Below are positions 45,292-53,656 of a DNA stretch of 64,000 bases, piece after piece (the first letter of the stretch is position 1; every line of letters begins with the position of its first letter). The DNA comes from Acidobacteriota bacterium (GTDB lineage Bacteria; Acidobacteriota; Thermoanaerobaculia; UBA5066), in the NCBI GenBank assembly GCA_008363385.1, contig RHKY01000008.1:1-64000 (forward strand), given 5' to 3'. Made by a program: the position numbers and the translations under genes. The notes beneath the pieces are model-generated. The model saw only the letters and a program-made list of their open reading frames with translations. It made no database searches and had not been told where the DNA came from.

Positions 45292-46101
45292 TCAGCGCTC
45301 GATCTCGGGCTCGGGGAGGAAGAAGTCCGTCAGCTGGCGCATGACGGCGCGCGGCTCCTCGACGTGGAGGAAGCGCGAGAGGCCCGCGAGGACGTGCTTC
45401 TCGGCGCCGGGGATGGCGGAGGCGATGGCCTCCGCGCAGCGGATCCGGTCCGGGTCGTCGCGGTCCCCGTAGAAGACCGCCGTCCGGCAGGAGACCGAGC
45501 CGAGCCGGGAGTACTGCGTCGGCTCGGGGCGGACGGCCCGGGCGAGGGTCTCCGGGGCGGCGGCCGCCCGCATGAAGATCTCGCGGATCCGCTCCTCCAT
45601 GTAGTCGTGCTCGCGGACGACGTCGAAGGCGTGCCCGGCGAGGAGCTTCTGGTAGATCGCCGTCTTCGCGTCGACCCTCAGGGTCGTGTAGAGCTCGGCG
45701 CGGCGCTGGAGCGTCTCGGCGCTCCACGGGAAGCCCTCGACCGTCGGGGCCAGCAGCCCCATCGACAGGACGCGGTCCGGGGCCTTCAGGGCGATCTCGA
45801 TCGCCACCTCGGCCCCCTCGTCGTGCGCCAGGAGGTGGGCCGTCGGGGCGCTGAACCAGTCGAGGATCGCCAGGACGTCGGCCGCCTCCTCCTCCAGGGG
45901 GACGGGGGCCTGGATCGGGGGCGTCGTCCGGCCGTGGCCGCGCCGGTCGATCCTCAGCGCGCGGAACCCGGAAGCCAGCCCGGTCGAGGGGGCCTCCATC
46001 ACGTCCGCGTCCGCCAGGGCGCCGTGGAGGAGGACGACGACCTCGCCGTCCCCGGAGATCTCGTAGTAGAAGCGCTGCCCGTTCACGCCCGCGTACGGCA
46101 T
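45292..46101 (-). CDS. Alpha/beta hydrolase with Asp at the nucleophile position
   Basis: A 269-aa alpha/beta-hydrolase. VVVLLHGALADADV holds the oxyanion HG motif, and the nucleophile elbow reads HLLAHDEGAEVA, with Asp94 where esterases have Ser. Asp at this place is found in epoxide hydrolases and haloalkane dehalogenases. The catalytic His is probably His246 (SRFLHVEEP). The substrate is unknown. The ATG at 46101 follows the helicase gene by 16 bases, so both lie in one operon. It has no signal peptide. Confidence 0.82.
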   Translation of the reverse strand: MPYAGVNGQRFYYEISGDGEVVVLLHGALADADVMEAPSTGLASGFRALRIDRRGHGRTTPPIQAPVPLEEEAADVLAILDWFSAPTAHLLAHDEGAEVAIEIALKAPDRVLSMGLLAPTVEGFPWSAETLQRRAELYTTLRVDAKTAIYQKLLAGHAFDVVREHDYMEERIREIFMRAAAAPETLARAVRPEPTQYSRLGSVSCRTAVFYGDRDDPDRIRCAEAIASAIPGAEKHVLAGLSRFLHVEEPRAVMRQLTDFFLPEPEIER

Positions 46102-46117
46102 CGGGGCCTCCTCGAAG

Positions 46118-47716
46118 TCAGCTGGCGGCCGGCTCCGATGATACGCGGGCCTCGCCGCCCTCGTCCGGGGCGCCGCTCTCCGCCGCGCCGCCTCCGGCGG
46201 GCTTCCGCCGCCGCCGGCGGCGACGCCGCTTCGGCGCCGGCCGGCCGGCCGCCGCTTCCGGCCCGGACGGCCCGAGGGGAAGGTCGGTCTCGGCCAGCCC
46301 GTGCGCCTCGCGGACCCAGAAGGCTCCTTCCCCGCCGTCCTCGTCGGCGCCCTCGGCCGCCCCGGCCCGCGGGGGCGGCGGCAGCGGGGCCGGAGCCTCC
46401 GGCTCCTCCTCCTCCTCGTCCTCGACGGACGGGGCGACGTGGCGCGACCCGCCCCCCGAGACCACGACCGGCTCGGAGGGGTGAGGGCTCGACCCGGCGC
46501 GGAAGAGCGCGTCGTCGGCGTACTGGGTCGGGATCTTCCGGCCGATCAGCTTCTCGATGGCGTCGAGCGAGAGGACGTACTGCTCGCAGGCGAGCGAGAT
46601 CGCCATCCCCGCCTTGCCCGCCCGGGCGGTCCGGCCGATCCGGTGGACGTAGTCCTCGGGGTCCTGCGGGAGGTCGACGTTGAAGACGTGCGTGACCCCC
46701 TCGACGTGGAGGCCGCGCGAGGCGACGTCGGTGGCCACGAGGAGGGGGAGCTTCCCCGACTTGAACTCGGCCAGGATCCGGATCCGCTTGGCCTGCGGGA
46801 TGTCGCCGGAGAGGGCCGCGACGCGGTAGCCCCGTCGCGTCAGCGTGTTGACGAGCCGCTCGGCGAACCGCTTCGTGTTGACGAAGAGCATCCCGCGCCG
46901 GTCGGGGACGGCGCCGTCCGCCCCCTTCGGCCGGAACCCCTCGCGGTCGAGGAGGCCCGCCAGGAGCGTCATCTTCTCCCCGGTGCCGACGTGGAAGAGG
47001 AGCTGCGTGACGCGGTCGGCCGTGATCTGCTCCGGGCGGATCTCGATCCGCTGGGCGTCGTTCATGTGCTCGTAGGCGAGCTCCATGACCTTCCAGGAGA
47101 GCGTCGCCGAGAAGAGCATCGAGTGGCGCTTCCACGGCGGGGGGCAGCGCCTGAGGATCCGCCGCAGGTCGTCGATGAACCCCATGTCGAAGAGCCGGTC
47201 CGCCTCGTCGATGACGACCGCCTCGACGTGGTCGAGGCGGGTCGCCCCCTGCGAGAGGTAGTCCAGGAGCCGTCCCGGCGTCCCGATCAGGAGGTCGCAC
47301 CCGGCCCTCAGCTGATCTCTCTGCCGCGCGTAGTCGAGCCCGCCGAAGACGGTCACGATCCTGGGCGCGAGGAAGTGGCCGAGCGAGCGGGCGTCCTCCT
47401 GGATCTGGAGGGCCAGCTCGCGCGTCGGCGCCACGACGAGGGCCCGCGGGGCCCCGGCCGGCCGCTTCGGGGCGGGGGGCCCGGCCAGGCGCGTGTAGAT
47501 CGCGACGAGGAAGGCGGCCGTCTTTCCGGTGCCCGTCTGGGCCTGGGCGGCCACGTCGCGGCCCTGCAGCAGGAGAGGCAGCGTCGCGGCCTGGATCTCC
47601 GTGGCGCGGACGAAGCCGCACCCGCTGATCCCGGCCTTCACGGAGAGCGGGATGTCGAGGTCCGAGAAGAAGACGTCCGTCAAGTGGTCCCTGGCGGGAC
47701 CGGGGGGGGAGGTCAT
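46118..47716 (-). CDS. DEAD-box RNA helicase (RhlB/RhlE-like)
   Basis: ATP-dependent RNA helicase, 532 aa. The motifs run in order: Q motif region GFVRATEIQAATLP, Walker A AQTGTGKTAAFL, PTRELALQIQ, VIDEADRLFDMGF (DEAD), SATL, VATDVASRGLHVEGV and HRIGRTARAGK. The C-terminal 110 residues are acidic, then contain an arginine run ([12 protein letters not shown]-like) and a short tail, probably an RNA-binding tether. ATG 47716 lies 9 nt after TAGAAT, with no Shine-Dalgarno sequence. It is divergent from the GT-C-like gene. Confidence 0.93.
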   Translation of the reverse strand: MTSPPGPARDHLTDVFFSDLDIPLSVKAGISGCGFVRATEIQAATLPLLLQGRDVAAQAQTGTGKTAAFLVAIYTRLAGPPAPKRPAGAPRALVVAPTRELALQIQEDARSLGHFLAPRIVTVFGGLDYARQRDQLRAGCDLLIGTPGRLLDYLSQGATRLDHVEAVVIDEADRLFDMGFIDDLRRILRRCPPPWKRHSMLFSATLSWKVMELAYEHMNDAQRIEIRPEQITADRVTQLLFHVGTGEKMTLLAGLLDREGFRPKGADGAVPDRRGMLFVNTKRFAERLVNTLTRRGYRVAALSGDIPQAKRIRILAEFKSGKLPLLVATDVASRGLHVEGVTHVFNVDLPQDPEDYVHRIGRTARAGKAGMAISLACEQYVLSLDAIEKLIGRKIPTQYADDALFRAGSSPHPSEPVVVSGGGSRHVAPSVEDEEEEEPEAPAPLPPPPRAGAAEGADEDGGEGAFWVREAHGLAETDLPLGPSGPEAAAGRPAPKRRRRRRRRKPAGGGAAESGAPDEGGEARVSSEPAAS

Positions 47717-47725
47717 CCGGCCCCG

Positions 47726-47731
47726 ATTCTA
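47726..47731 (-). promoter_or_regulatory. -10 box (TAGAAT), leaderless type, helicase gene
   Basis: TAGAAT on the minus strand, then CGGGGCCGG (9 nt), then the ATG at 47716. Paired with the plus-strand TAGACT at 47774-47779 in the same 72-bp gap. Confidence 0.6.
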
Positions 47732-47773
47732 GCGGCCCCGGGGCTCCGGCCCTCCCGGAAGGGCTCCTCGGAC

Positions 47774-47779
47774 TAGACT
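47774..47779 (+). promoter_or_regulatory. -10 box (TAGACT), leaderless type, GT-C-like gene
   Basis: TAGACT, then CCGCGCCCG (9 nt), then ATG 47789. No Shine-Dalgarno sequence is present. Confidence 0.6.
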
Positions 47780-47788
47780 CCGCGCCCG

Positions 47789-49708
47789 ATGAGCCTGAAG
47801 AGAAGCTCCGTCCTCCCGGCCCTCGGGATCGTCGCCCTCGTCCTGGCCGGCACGGCGGACGAGCGGGTCTTCGGGCTGATCACCGACGGCCAGATCATGA
47901 CGCGGACCGCCTACTCGATGACCGAGCTGGGCGAGATCGGCATCGCCCAGGGGCACGTCGTCAACGAGGTCCGCCCCGCAGGCGACGCGGTGACCCGGTA
48001 CGGCATGGGCCCCTCGCTCCTCAGGACCGTGCCGGTCGTCCTGTCGGGGCCGTGGGAGCGGGCCTTCGGCGTCGGGTCGTCGCAGACCCTCTTCGTCCTC
48101 TCCCAGCTCCTCCTCGTCCTCCTCGCCTGCTGGGGGGCGGCGGGCGTCGCCCGCTCGCTCGGGGCGGGGGACGCCGGGGCGAAGCGGGCGGCGCTCTCCG
48201 CCGGGATCTCCTCCCCCCTCTGGGCCTACGCCGCCTCCGACTTCGCCGAGCCGATGCAGGCCGCCGCGGTGACGGGGGCCTTCGCCCTGGCCCTGGCCTC
48301 GCGTGCCGCGGGGGAGGCGACGAGGAAGGCGATCTGGCTCCCGCTCGGGGCGGGCCTCCTGGCCGGCGTCGCCCTCCTGTCGAAGTCGGTCTTCGTCGTC
48401 CTCCTCCCGGCGGTCGTCCTCGTCGTCGCCTGGCCGCGCGAGGGGCGCCTCGGCGTCCGGCGCGGCGTCCTCTCGATCGCCGGCTGGCTGCCTCTCTTCG
48501 GGGCGTGGCTCGCCTTCGAGGTCGTCCGCTTCGGCCGGCCGTTCGCGGGGTACGAGGACGAGCACTTCAACCACCCGCTCTTCGACGGCCTCTGGCGGCT
48601 GACGGTCGGGCCGAACAAGGGGCTCCTCGTCTACTTCCCGCTCGGCCTCCTGGCCCTCCTCGGCCTGGCGCGGCTCGTCAGGCGCGACCGCGCGGCCTTC
48701 CTCGGCCTCGCCGGGTTCTGCGGCTTCGTCCTCCTCTCCACGGCCGCCTGGTGGTCGTGGGACGGCGCGGCGGGCTGGGGGCCACGGCTCCTCGTCCCGG
48801 TCGTCCCGCTCCTGGCGGCGGCGGCCGCCGCCGCCTCGGTCACGCTCCCGGCGTTCGTCTTCTGGGCCCTGTTCTCGGTTGGCACGGCCGTGAACGCCGT
48901 CGGCGCGCTGCAGCCCGACGGCCCGACGACCTGGTACTACATGGTCCTGGAGCGCCGGGTCCTGACGGAGGCCGAGGCGAAGGGCTACGCGCCGTACTCG
49001 TACACGCGCGCCGCCGACGGGCGGATCCTCCTCGGCCCGTGGTTCGACGTCTCCAACCACGCCGGCCTCTCTCAGATCCGCGTCTCGGCCTGGCTCCTGG
49101 GAAAGCGGCTCCTCGGCGGGGACCTGAAGAAGACCCTCGCCACGCCCCCGTGGAGGACGGACGTCGAGGGGCAGAAGGTGGCCTTCCGCCCCGAGGAGGC
49201 GATCCCGGCCAGCGCGCTCGTCTTCCTGACGACGCCGTTCCGCTGGCCGCACCTCGGGATGTCGCTGACGCGCGACCCGAAGGCGGCGGACACCGTCCTG
49301 TCGTACGTCGACTGCGTCTACGACCAGGCCCTCCGCGGGCAGGACCTCGTCGACGGGGAGCGGGCCGTCCGGTACGCCGAGAAGCTGAAGGCCCTCGTCC
49401 CGGGGCCCCAGGCCCTCGTGGCGCTCGCCGAGGGGCTCCGGATCTCGGGGAGGCGCGAGGAGTTCGTCCGCCTCGTCCGCGAGACGCCGCGGGACCAGAA
49501 GGGGCTCCCCGAGTTCGGCGTCGTCCTGGCCCTCTTCGCCCGCGACACCGGCGACGAGGGGAACGCCCGCCGCGTCCTGGAGATGGTCCTCCGGGCCGCG
49601 CCGAGGCCGGAGTACCAGGCGCTCGCGGCCCGTCCCATGACGGACTGGCCACCGACCCTCCGCGAGGTGCAGCGCCTGGCCCGGGCCGCCCGCGCCGGGG
49701 GCGGCTGA
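47789..49708 (+). CDS. Multi-pass membrane protein, GT-C glycosyltransferase-like
   Basis: A 639-aa protein with about ten hydrophobic helices up to residue 375 and a soluble C-terminal part. NPGKGLL-type sequence appears here as TVGPNKGLLVYFPLGLLALL, and SKSVFVVLLPAVVLVV lies on the cytoplasmic face, features seen in GT-C (PMT/ArnT-like) transferases. The early loop contains DERVFGLITDGQIMTRTAYS, where an Asp could be catalytic. The C-terminal 170 residues look helical and repeat-like (ALRGQDLVDGERAVRYAEKL). Assignment is tentative; the lipid-linked sugar substrate is unknown. Confidence 0.55.
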   Translation: MSLKRSSVLPALGIVALVLAGTADERVFGLITDGQIMTRTAYSMTELGEIGIAQGHVVNEVRPAGDAVTRYGMGPSLLRTVPVVLSGPWERAFGVGSSQTLFVLSQLLLVLLACWGAAGVARSLGAGDAGAKRAALSAGISSPLWAYAASDFAEPMQAAAVTGAFALALASRAAGEATRKAIWLPLGAGLLAGVALLSKSVFVVLLPAVVLVVAWPREGRLGVRRGVLSIAGWLPLFGAWLAFEVVRFGRPFAGYEDEHFNHPLFDGLWRLTVGPNKGLLVYFPLGLLALLGLARLVRRDRAAFLGLAGFCGFVLLSTAAWWSWDGAAGWGPRLLVPVVPLLAAAAAAASVTLPAFVFWALFSVGTAVNAVGALQPDGPTTWYYMVLERRVLTEAEAKGYAPYSYTRAADGRILLGPWFDVSNHAGLSQIRVSAWLLGKRLLGGDLKKTLATPPWRTDVEGQKVAFRPEEAIPASALVFLTTPFRWPHLGMSLTRDPKAADTVLSYVDCVYDQALRGQDLVDGERAVRYAEKLKALVPGPQALVALAEGLRISGRREEFVRLVRETPRDQKGLPEFGVVLALFARDTGDEGNARRVLEMVLRAAPRPEYQALAARPMTDWPPTLREVQRLARAARAGGG

Positions 49709-49741
49709 AGGAATCCGCTCCGCGCCGTCGTGAGACGGGCC

Positions 49742-49747
49742 TAGGAT
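49742..49747 (+). promoter_or_regulatory. -10 box (TAGGAT), leaderless type, aldehyde dehydrogenase
   Basis: TAGGAT, then GGCGGC (6 nt), then ATG 49754. No Shine-Dalgarno sequence is present. It lies 33 nt after the preceding stop, so the gene can be transcribed independently. Confidence 0.6.
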
Positions 49748-49753
49748 GGCGGC

Positions 49754-51259
49754 ATGAGCGGAAGCGAGGCGATCCGGGTCGTCAACCCCGCCACGGGCGA
49801 GCGGCTGGCCGAGGTCCCCGACGTGGGGCGTGCCGGCGTCGAGGCCGCGGTCGCGCGGGCCCGCGAGGCCGCCCCGGCGTGGGCCGCCCTCGCCGTCCCG
49901 GAGCGGGCGGCGGCGCTCCACCGCTGGCGGAAGGCCATCCTCGACGAGCCGTCCGTCTGCGAGACGCTCGTCCGCGAGAGCGGCAAGCCGCGTTACGAGG
50001 CCGAGGGGGCCGAGATCCTCTACCTCTCCGAGCTGATCCACTTCGCCGGGTCGGCGGCCCGGCGCGTCCTGAAGCCGGAGGTGCGGCGCCCGTTCCTCTT
50101 CGCCACGAAGCGGACGCGGCTCCTCAGGAGGCCGCTCGGGGTCGTCGGGGTGATCGGCCCGTGGAACTTCCCGATCCTCAACAACGCCGCCGACGCCGTC
50201 TTCCCCCTCGTCGCGGGGAACGCGGTCGTCCTGAAGCCCTCCGAGGTCACCCCGCTCACGTCGGTCCTCCTCGGGGAGCTCTGGAAGAAGGCCGGGAACC
50301 CCGAGGGGGTCTTCCAGGTCGTGACGGGGCGGGGGGAGGCCGGGGCGGCCCTCGTCGACCTCGTCGACGGCGTCATGTTCACCGGGTCGGTTGCCACGGG
50401 GCGGAGGGTCGCCGCGCGGTGCGGCGAGCGGCTCGTCCCCTGCGTGACGGAGCTCGGGGGGAAGTCGCCCCTGGTCGTCCTCGCGGGGGCCGACCTCGAC
50501 GCCGCCGCGCGGGCGGCCGCCTTCTCGAGCTTCTTCAACAGCGGGCAGGCCTGCATCCGGACCGAGCGGATCTACGTCGAGGAGGCGGTCGCCGACGAGT
50601 TCGAGCGTCTCCTCGCCGGGAAGGTGAAGGCGCTCCGCCAGCGCGTGCCCGACCCGGCGTTCGGGGAGGAGCACGACCTCGGGTCGGTCACCTTCGCGCG
50701 GCAGCTCGCCGTCGCCGAGGCGCAGCTGGCCGACGCCGTGGCGAAGGGGGCGAAGGTGCTCTGCGGCGGCAAGCGGCGCGACGACCTCCCGGGCCTCTTC
50801 CTCGAGCCGACGGTCCTCTCGGGCGCCACGCACGAGATGGAGCTGATGCGCGAGGAGACCTTCGGCCCGCTCGTCGGCGTCATGCGGGTCAAGGACGCCG
50901 AGGAGGCCCTTCGCCTCTCGAACGACTCCCACCTGGGCCTGTCCGCCTCGGTCTTCGGCCCCGAGGGGCGGGCGCGGGAGCTGGCCTCGCGGATCGACGC
51001 GGGGATCGTGAACGTCAACGACGTCATCTGGCACTACGCGGTCGTCGAGGCCCCGGTCGGGGGCCAGAAGGCGAGCGGGGTGGGCGTGCGCCACGGGACC
51101 GAGGGGATCCGGCAGTGGACGCGGCTGACCGCGGTCACGACGGACTGGGCCCCGGCCAGACCGGTCTCCCGGTTCCTCGCGCGGCGGCTCGTCTTCCCGT
51201 ACGACCGGAGGGTGCTCGCCGTCGTCCGGCGCGCCACGCGCCTCCTCTACGGGCGCTGA
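49754..51259 (+). CDS. Aldehyde dehydrogenase family protein
   Basis: NAD(P)+-dependent oxidation of an aldehyde to a carboxylate, 501 aa. The Rossmann region GVVGVIGPWNFPILNNAADA, catalytic Glu in VTELGGKSPLVVL and nucleophilic Cys in FNSGQACIRTERIYV are all intact, as is EETFGPLVGVM. A C-terminal extension (about 35 residues, PVSRFLARRLVFPYDRRVLA) is hydrophobic and basic and resembles membrane-associating tails of fatty aldehyde dehydrogenases. Substrate not determined; long-chain aldehydes are a fair guess. Confidence 0.93.
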   Translation: MSGSEAIRVVNPATGERLAEVPDVGRAGVEAAVARAREAAPAWAALAVPERAAALHRWRKAILDEPSVCETLVRESGKPRYEAEGAEILYLSELIHFAGSAARRVLKPEVRRPFLFATKRTRLLRRPLGVVGVIGPWNFPILNNAADAVFPLVAGNAVVLKPSEVTPLTSVLLGELWKKAGNPEGVFQVVTGRGEAGAALVDLVDGVMFTGSVATGRRVAARCGERLVPCVTELGGKSPLVVLAGADLDAAARAAAFSSFFNSGQACIRTERIYVEEAVADEFERLLAGKVKALRQRVPDPAFGEEHDLGSVTFARQLAVAEAQLADAVAKGAKVLCGGKRRDDLPGLFLEPTVLSGATHEMELMREETFGPLVGVMRVKDAEEALRLSNDSHLGLSASVFGPEGRARELASRIDAGIVNVNDVIWHYAVVEAPVGGQKASGVGVRHGTEGIRQWTRLTAVTTDWAPARPVSRFLARRLVFPYDRRVLAVVRRATRLLYGR

Positions 51260-51304
51260 GGGGCCGCCCGGCGCGCGGCCAGGGGGGCGCCGCGCGGTCG
51301 CCGC

Positions 51305-51334
51305 GGGGCCCGCAGGGGCCCGCAGGGGCCCTGC
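51305..51334 (+). repeat. Tandem repeat, 10-bp period, upstream of a -10 box
   Basis: GGGGCCCGCA is repeated at 51305-51314 and 51315-51324, with a third copy GGGGCCCTGC at 51325-51334. It ends 4 nt before TAGAAT (51338). The 10-bp spacing puts copies on one face of the helix where -35 contacts would be. Confidence 0.75.
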
Positions 51335-51337
51335 CGT

Positions 51338-51343
51338 TAGAAT
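51338..51343 (+). promoter_or_regulatory. -10 box (TAGAAT), leaderless type
   Basis: TAGAAT, then CCGCCGCG (8 nt), then ATG 51352. No Shine-Dalgarno sequence is present; the place of a -35 is taken by the 10-bp repeat. Confidence 0.6.
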
Positions 51344-51351
51344 CCGCCGCG

Positions 51352-52497
51352 ATGAAGACGCCCCTCTTGGCGGCCCTGGGCGCCGCCGTGGTTCTCGTGT
51401 CCCCGGTCGCCCTCGCCCAGAAGACGGCCCCGAAGGCCGCGACCCCCGCCCCGGCGCCCACTCCGGTGGCCGGCGTCACGGTCGCCACCCCGGCGGTTGT
51501 CCCGCCGAACGCCCGGCCCGCCCCGATCGAGGACCTGCGGTTCGTCGGGGACCAGCCCCAGCGGCAGGACCCGTACGAGTTCGAGCGCCACGGCGTCGCC
51601 GCGGCCCAGGCGGGAGAGCTCGGGCGCGCCCGCGACCTCTTCCAGAAGTCCTGGGACGTCGCCGAGCTCCCGACGGCCGCCTTCAACCTGGCCTGCGTCG
51701 ACGTGCGGGAGGGGAAGAAGGACGCCGCGTTCAAGCAGCTCGACCGGGCCGTCGGCGTCGGTCTGGACGACGAGCGGCTCCTGATGACGGACACCGACCT
51801 GGCCCCGATCCGCGACGACCCGCGCTTCGCCACGATCCTGGCGTCGGCCCGGAAGAACCGCGCCGACGGGGACGCCGCGGTCGTCAAGGAGGGGATCTTC
51901 GTCGCCCCGACGGGCGCGCCGCGGGCGATCCTCCTCCTCCTCCACGACGCCTCCTCGGACCCGCTCACCGTCTCCGGGCCGTTCACGGACGCCGCGCGGC
52001 AGCGGGGGCTGTTCGTCGCGGCCCCGCGGGGTCCCGCGCGGGCGGGGCGGAAGAGGTTCGGGTGGGGGAGCACCGAGCGGGCCTTCGCCGCGGTCGACGC
52101 GGCGGTGGAGGAGGCCCGCAGGCGGGCCGGGGCCCTCCCGGTGATCGTCGTCGGCCTGGGGCGCGGGGGGGCGCTGGCGTACACCCTCGCCAGCCGGAGG
52201 CCGGCGGGGATCGTGGCCGCCGGGTCGGTCGGGGGGCCCTTCGACCCGAACGCCACGGCGGCGGCGCCCGGCGCGCAGAACCCCGTGGCGGCGATGAAGA
52301 GGATGCGCCTCTTCCTCGGCGTCCAGAGCGAGGCCCCGACGACGATCGTCAGCGCGTTCCGCAGGGGGCGCGACCTGCTGAACCAGGCGGGCCTGCAGCC
52401 CGTCTACAAGGAGTGGCCGGGCACCGGGACGGGGCTCCCCGCCGACGCGGCGAAGGCCGTCAAGGAGATCCTCGACAGCCTCACCGGCGCCGGCTGA
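51352..52497 (+). CDS. Secreted TPR-like / inactive alpha/beta-hydrolase-like protein
   Basis: A 381-aa exported protein. The signal peptide (residues 1-22, ending VALA) is followed by an Ala/Pro linker (23-58), a TPR-like helical part (75-170, FERHGVAAAQAGELGRARDL) and an alpha/beta-hydrolase-like domain (185-381) with AILLLLHDASSDPL and VIVVGLGRGGALAY. The nucleophile elbow GxSxG of serine hydrolases reads GLGRG, with Gly270 where Ser should be, so ordinary esterase activity is not expected. It may be a binding protein. The long upstream open frame is a shadow of the neighbouring genes; ATG 51352 fits the signal peptide and the promoter box. Confidence 0.65.
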   Translation: MKTPLLAALGAAVVLVSPVALAQKTAPKAATPAPAPTPVAGVTVATPAVVPPNARPAPIEDLRFVGDQPQRQDPYEFERHGVAAAQAGELGRARDLFQKSWDVAELPTAAFNLACVDVREGKKDAAFKQLDRAVGVGLDDERLLMTDTDLAPIRDDPRFATILASARKNRADGDAAVVKEGIFVAPTGAPRAILLLLHDASSDPLTVSGPFTDAARQRGLFVAAPRGPARAGRKRFGWGSTERAFAAVDAAVEEARRRAGALPVIVVGLGRGGALAYTLASRRPAGIVAAGSVGGPFDPNATAAAPGAQNPVAAMKRMRLFLGVQSEAPTTIVSAFRRGRDLLNQAGLQPVYKEWPGTGTGLPADAAKAVKEILDSLTGAG

Positions 52498-52498
52498 C

Positions 52499-53629
52499 GT
52501 GGCCGTCGAGTTCTACCGCCACTCGCTGGGCGAGGAGGAGAAGGCCGCCGTCGCCGCGGTCGTCGACTCGCTCTTCCTGACGACCGGCCAGCGCGTCTAC
52601 GAGTTCGAGGAGGCGTTCGCGGCCTACCTGGGCCTCCCGGCCGTGACGGCCACCGTCCACGGCACCGCGGCGCTCCACCTGGCGATGCTCGCGGCGGGCG
52701 TCGGGGAGGGGGACGAGGTCGTCACCACCCCGATGACGTTCCTCTCCTCGGCCAACGCCGTCGTCTACGCGGGGGCGACGCCCGTCTTCGCCGACGTCGA
52801 CCCCGGAACGGCCAACCTCGACCCGGCCGCGGCGGAGGCGGCCGTCACGCCGAGGACGAAGGCGATCCTGGCCGTCGACCTCTACGGCCTCCCGGCCGAC
52901 CACGTGGCGCTCCGGGAGGTGGCCGACCGGCACGGCCTCCTCCTCGTCGAGGACGCGGCCCACTGCGTGGAGGGGCGCCGGGACGGGTACGGCCCCGGCC
53001 AGCTGGCCGACTACGCCTGCTTCAGCTTCTACGCGACGAAGAACCTGACGTGCGGCGAGGGGGGCGCGGTCGCCAGCCGCGACCCGGGGAAGAAGCCGCT
53101 CCTCCGGCAGCTGGGCTCGCACGGCATGACGCGCAACGCCGCCGACCGCTACGCGGGGAGGTACCAGCACTGGGACATGGAGCGGCTCGGCTGGAAGTAC
53201 AACCTCTCCGACCTCCTGGCCGCGATGCTCCTGCCGCAGCTGCCGAAGCTCGCGGCCAGGCTCGCCCGGCGCCAGGAGATCTGCCGGCGGTACGAGGCGG
53301 CCTTCCGGGAGACGCCCGGAGTGGAGTTCCCCGCCGTCCCGGAGGGGGCGGTCTCCGCGCGGCACCTCTTCACGATCTGGGTCGACCCAGAGCGCCGGGA
53401 CGAGGTCCTCGCCTCGATCCAGGCCCGGGGCGTCGGCGTGGCGGTGAACTACCGCCCCGTCCACCTGACCTCGTACTACCGGGAGCGGTTCGGCTTCCGG
53501 CGGGGCATGTTCCCCGCCGCCGAGTCGATCGGGGACCGGACGATCACGATCCCGCTCTGGCCGGCGATGACCGACGCGCAGGTGGACGAGGTGATCGAGG
53601 CCGTCCGGGGGGCCGTCTCGGGCTCGTAG
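52499..53629 (+). CDS. DegT/DnrJ/EryC1 family sugar aminotransferase
   Basis: PLP-dependent aminotransferase of the DegT/AHBA-synthase type, 376 aa, usually acting on nucleotide-linked keto sugars. VTATVHGTAALHLAMLAAGV, the Asp-bearing VEDAAHCVEG and the PLP-binding Lys in FSFYATKNLTCGEGG are family-typical. A GTG start lies 1 base after the preceding stop. The gene sits after the hydrolase-like gene, so it is co-transcribed with it. No other sugar-nucleotide gene is near, so the substrate is unknown; ArnB-like activity is possible. Confidence 0.9.
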   Translation: MAVEFYRHSLGEEEKAAVAAVVDSLFLTTGQRVYEFEEAFAAYLGLPAVTATVHGTAALHLAMLAAGVGEGDEVVTTPMTFLSSANAVVYAGATPVFADVDPGTANLDPAAAEAAVTPRTKAILAVDLYGLPADHVALREVADRHGLLLVEDAAHCVEGRRDGYGPGQLADYACFSFYATKNLTCGEGGAVASRDPGKKPLLRQLGSHGMTRNAADRYAGRYQHWDMERLGWKYNLSDLLAAMLLPQLPKLAARLARRQEICRRYEAAFRETPGVEFPAVPEGAVSARHLFTIWVDPERRDEVLASIQARGVGVAVNYRPVHLTSYYRERFGFRRGMFPAAESIGDRTITIPLWPAMTDAQVDEVIEAVRGAVSGS

Positions 53630-53634
53630 GCCGC

Positions 53635-53654
53635 GGAGGGGGCCCGCCCCCTCC
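53635..53654. terminator. Stem-loop between convergent genes
   Basis: GGAGGGGGC (53635-53643) and GCCCCCTCC (53646-53654), nearly loopless, in the 27-bp gap between the aminotransferase and the aminopeptidase gene. The two middle C residues leave an effective 8-bp stem. No U-tract. Confidence 0.5.
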
Positions 53655-53656
53655 CC

